Source: DATFMH01 sp035267045 (GTDB taxonomy: Bacteria > Bacteroidota > Rhodothermia > Balneolales > DATFMH01). From it: DNA of 15,302 bases. A program made the translations under genes and the position numbers. How positions within the stretch are numbered: position 1 is the stretch's first letter; each line of letters opens with the position of its first letter. The notes beneath the pieces are model-generated. The model was not told the DNA's origin. It saw only the letters and a list, made by a program, of their open reading frames with translations, and searched no databases. The DNA is taken from assembly GCA_035267045.1 (NCBI GenBank), contig DATFMH010000177.1, positions 1-15,302 of the forward strand, given 5' to 3'. Positions 14,382-15,302 of this stretch are shown here, piece by piece.

Positions 14382-14413
14382 AAAAAAGCCGTTCAGCAAT
14401 GAACGGCTTTTTT
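14382..14413. terminator. Bidirectional terminator between PAS and FKBP genes
   Basis: AAAAAAGCCGTTCA (14382-14395) pairs perfectly with TGAACGGCTTTTTT (14400-14413) around GCAA. With T-runs on both strands it serves the convergent genes on either side. Confidence 0.92.
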
Positions 14414-14441
14414 ATTCTATCAATAATTGTGTCGATAAAAA

Positions 14442-15164
14442 TTACTTCTTCTTATCAGCTTTTTTGATATTCATCAATTCAACATCAAATACTAAAGTGG
14501 AATTGGGTTGAATAGTATTACCGGCTCCGCGTTTACCGTAAGCTAAATTCGGTGGAATCCATAAACGCCATTTACCACCAACATGCATTTTTTGTAAAGC
14601 TTCAGTCCATCCCGGAATAACACCGTCAACAGGGAAAGTTACTGGTTTCCCACGTTTATAAGAACTATCAAATACTTTACCATTAAGTAAGGTACCTTTA
14701 TAATTCGTTACTACCGTATCGTGCGGACCTGGTTTCGGACCTTTACCTGCTTTCAGAATTTTATACTGTAATCCCGATTTCGTTTCATGAACGCCGGGTT
14801 TGTTTTTGTTTTCAGCCAGAAATTTTTTCCCTTTTTCAAGATTAGATTTCGCAACCTTCTCTTGTTTCTGTTGCCTTTGTTGCGTCATATCCGACTGAAA
14901 ATTCTGTAGTGTACTCATCATATCTTTTTGTGACATAAGAGTATCACCATGCATAGCATCGCTTATACCGCGTGCTATGACAGAGGGATTAATATCAGCA
15001 TCCTGACCTTTTAAATTACGGCCAATATTATAACCTATACTATAACTGATTTTATCCTTTTTTTTGCTTAAATCCGGTTTTGCTCCATTTTGAGCACTCT
15101 GCTGACAGGCTGTAAGACCCAAACCTAAAGACAGAGCAATAATTAGTACTGATCGAAATTTCAT
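14442..15164 (-). CDS. FKBP-type peptidyl-prolyl isomerase, lipoprotein
   Basis: 240-residue Mip/FkpA-like prolyl cis-trans isomerase that assists folding of exported proteins. Residues 1-19 are a lipoprotein signal peptide ending in the lipobox LTAC, with Cys20 the lipidated residue. About 35-120 is the helical FKBP_N dimerisation domain (YSIGYNIGRNL ... long Gln/Lys-rich helix), and about 147-232 the FKBP catalytic domain. Key residues line up: Tyr155 in VTNYKGTL, Phe165-Asp166 in GKVFDSS, VIPGW (182-186), Tyr209 in LAYG and Phe226 in TLVFDVEL. The tail is lysine-rich. I chose ATG 15164 over the in-frame ATG 15209 because it puts the signal peptide at the N-terminus. Convergent with the PAS gene, with which it shares a terminator; probably monocistronic. 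Confidence 0.95.
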   Translation of the reverse strand: MKFRSVLIIALSLGLGLTACQQSAQNGAKPDLSKKKDKISYSIGYNIGRNLKGQDADINPSVIARGISDAMHGDTLMSQKDMMSTLQNFQSDMTQQRQQKQEKVAKSNLEKGKKFLAENKNKPGVHETKSGLQYKILKAGKGPKPGPHDTVVTNYKGTLLNGKVFDSSYKRGKPVTFPVDGVIPGWTEALQKMHVGGKWRLWIPPNLAYGKRGAGNTIQPNSTLVFDVELMNIKKADKKK

Positions 15165-15302
15165 AAATATGCTACTTTCAGATCTGTTTGGTGATAGATA
15201 AATATTCATGCGTCATTAAAAAATAACAACGCAATACTGTTATTTTATATGTATTAATACAATGAGTGAAAGTAAGGTATTTTTTTCTTACAAAAAAATG
15301 CC

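Noticed and set aside
15165..15209. Upstream start of the FKBP protein at 15209
   Set aside because: It would bury the lipoprotein signal peptide behind 15 polar residues.
15276..15302. Terminator at the right edge of the window
   Set aside because: GGTATTTTTTT pairs with AAAAAAATGCC, but the stem is almost all A-T and the flanking sequence is outside the window.

Overview
The window looks like an ordinary chromosomal segment of a low-to-moderate G+C bacterium in the Bacteroidota/FCB group. A Balneolota- or Rhodothermia-like lineage fits best. The case rests on the combination of a type II citrate synthase, a fused-chain GcvP with a Bacteroidota-style N-terminus, stand-alone DUF2007 and DUF971 proteins, a Mip-like FKBP lipoprotein, mostly weak Shine-Dalgarno sequences, and AT-rich intergenic DNA. 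This placement is inference; no rRNA or other decisive marker is present. There is no phage, plasmid, CRISPR or transposase gene.

Layout, left to right. 1-241: degenerate short repeats and an intrinsic terminator. 242-1522 (-): citrate synthase gltA. 1523-1950: AT-rich gap with a nested inverted repeat. 1951-2418 (-): DUF2007 protein with an acidic linker and a zinc-ribbon-like tail. 2419-3230: gene-free island of about 0.8 kb packed with several unrelated families of small palindromic repeats. 3231-4418 (-): MFS transporter. 4599-5078 (+): secreted small OB-fold-like protein with a strong ribosome binding site. 5079-5373: second repeat cluster with a 112-bp MITE-like element. 6789-9341 and 5374-6792 (-): an overlapping two-gene operon, mprF then acvB/virJ. 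9342-9663: divergent intergenic region with a perfect 14-bp palindrome. 9664-10014 (+): DUF971 protein. 10232-13150 (+): glycine dehydrogenase gcvP with terminator. 13202-13534: structured gap with a minus-strand terminator not explained by any gene. 13535-14338 (+): membrane-anchored PAS protein with no output domain. 14442-15164 (-): FKBP-type prolyl isomerase lipoprotein.

Functionally, most genes are single housekeeping units: TCA-cycle entry, glycine cleavage, periplasmic folding, export. The one clear functional partnership is mprF-acvB. MprF makes an aminoacylated phosphatidylglycerol (probably lysyl-PG) and flips it across the membrane. The AcvB/VirJ family includes a periplasmic lysyl-PG hydrolase. 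The operon therefore plausibly encodes a make-and-remove circuit controlling membrane surface charge, as known for lpiA-acvB in Rhizobiales.

I did not find an unmistakable new system. The best candidates for a second look are the repeat island (hairpins whose stems covary around a fixed loop), the orphan minus-strand terminator that suggests a small RNA, and the mprF-acvB pairing with both hydrolase halves apparently intact.
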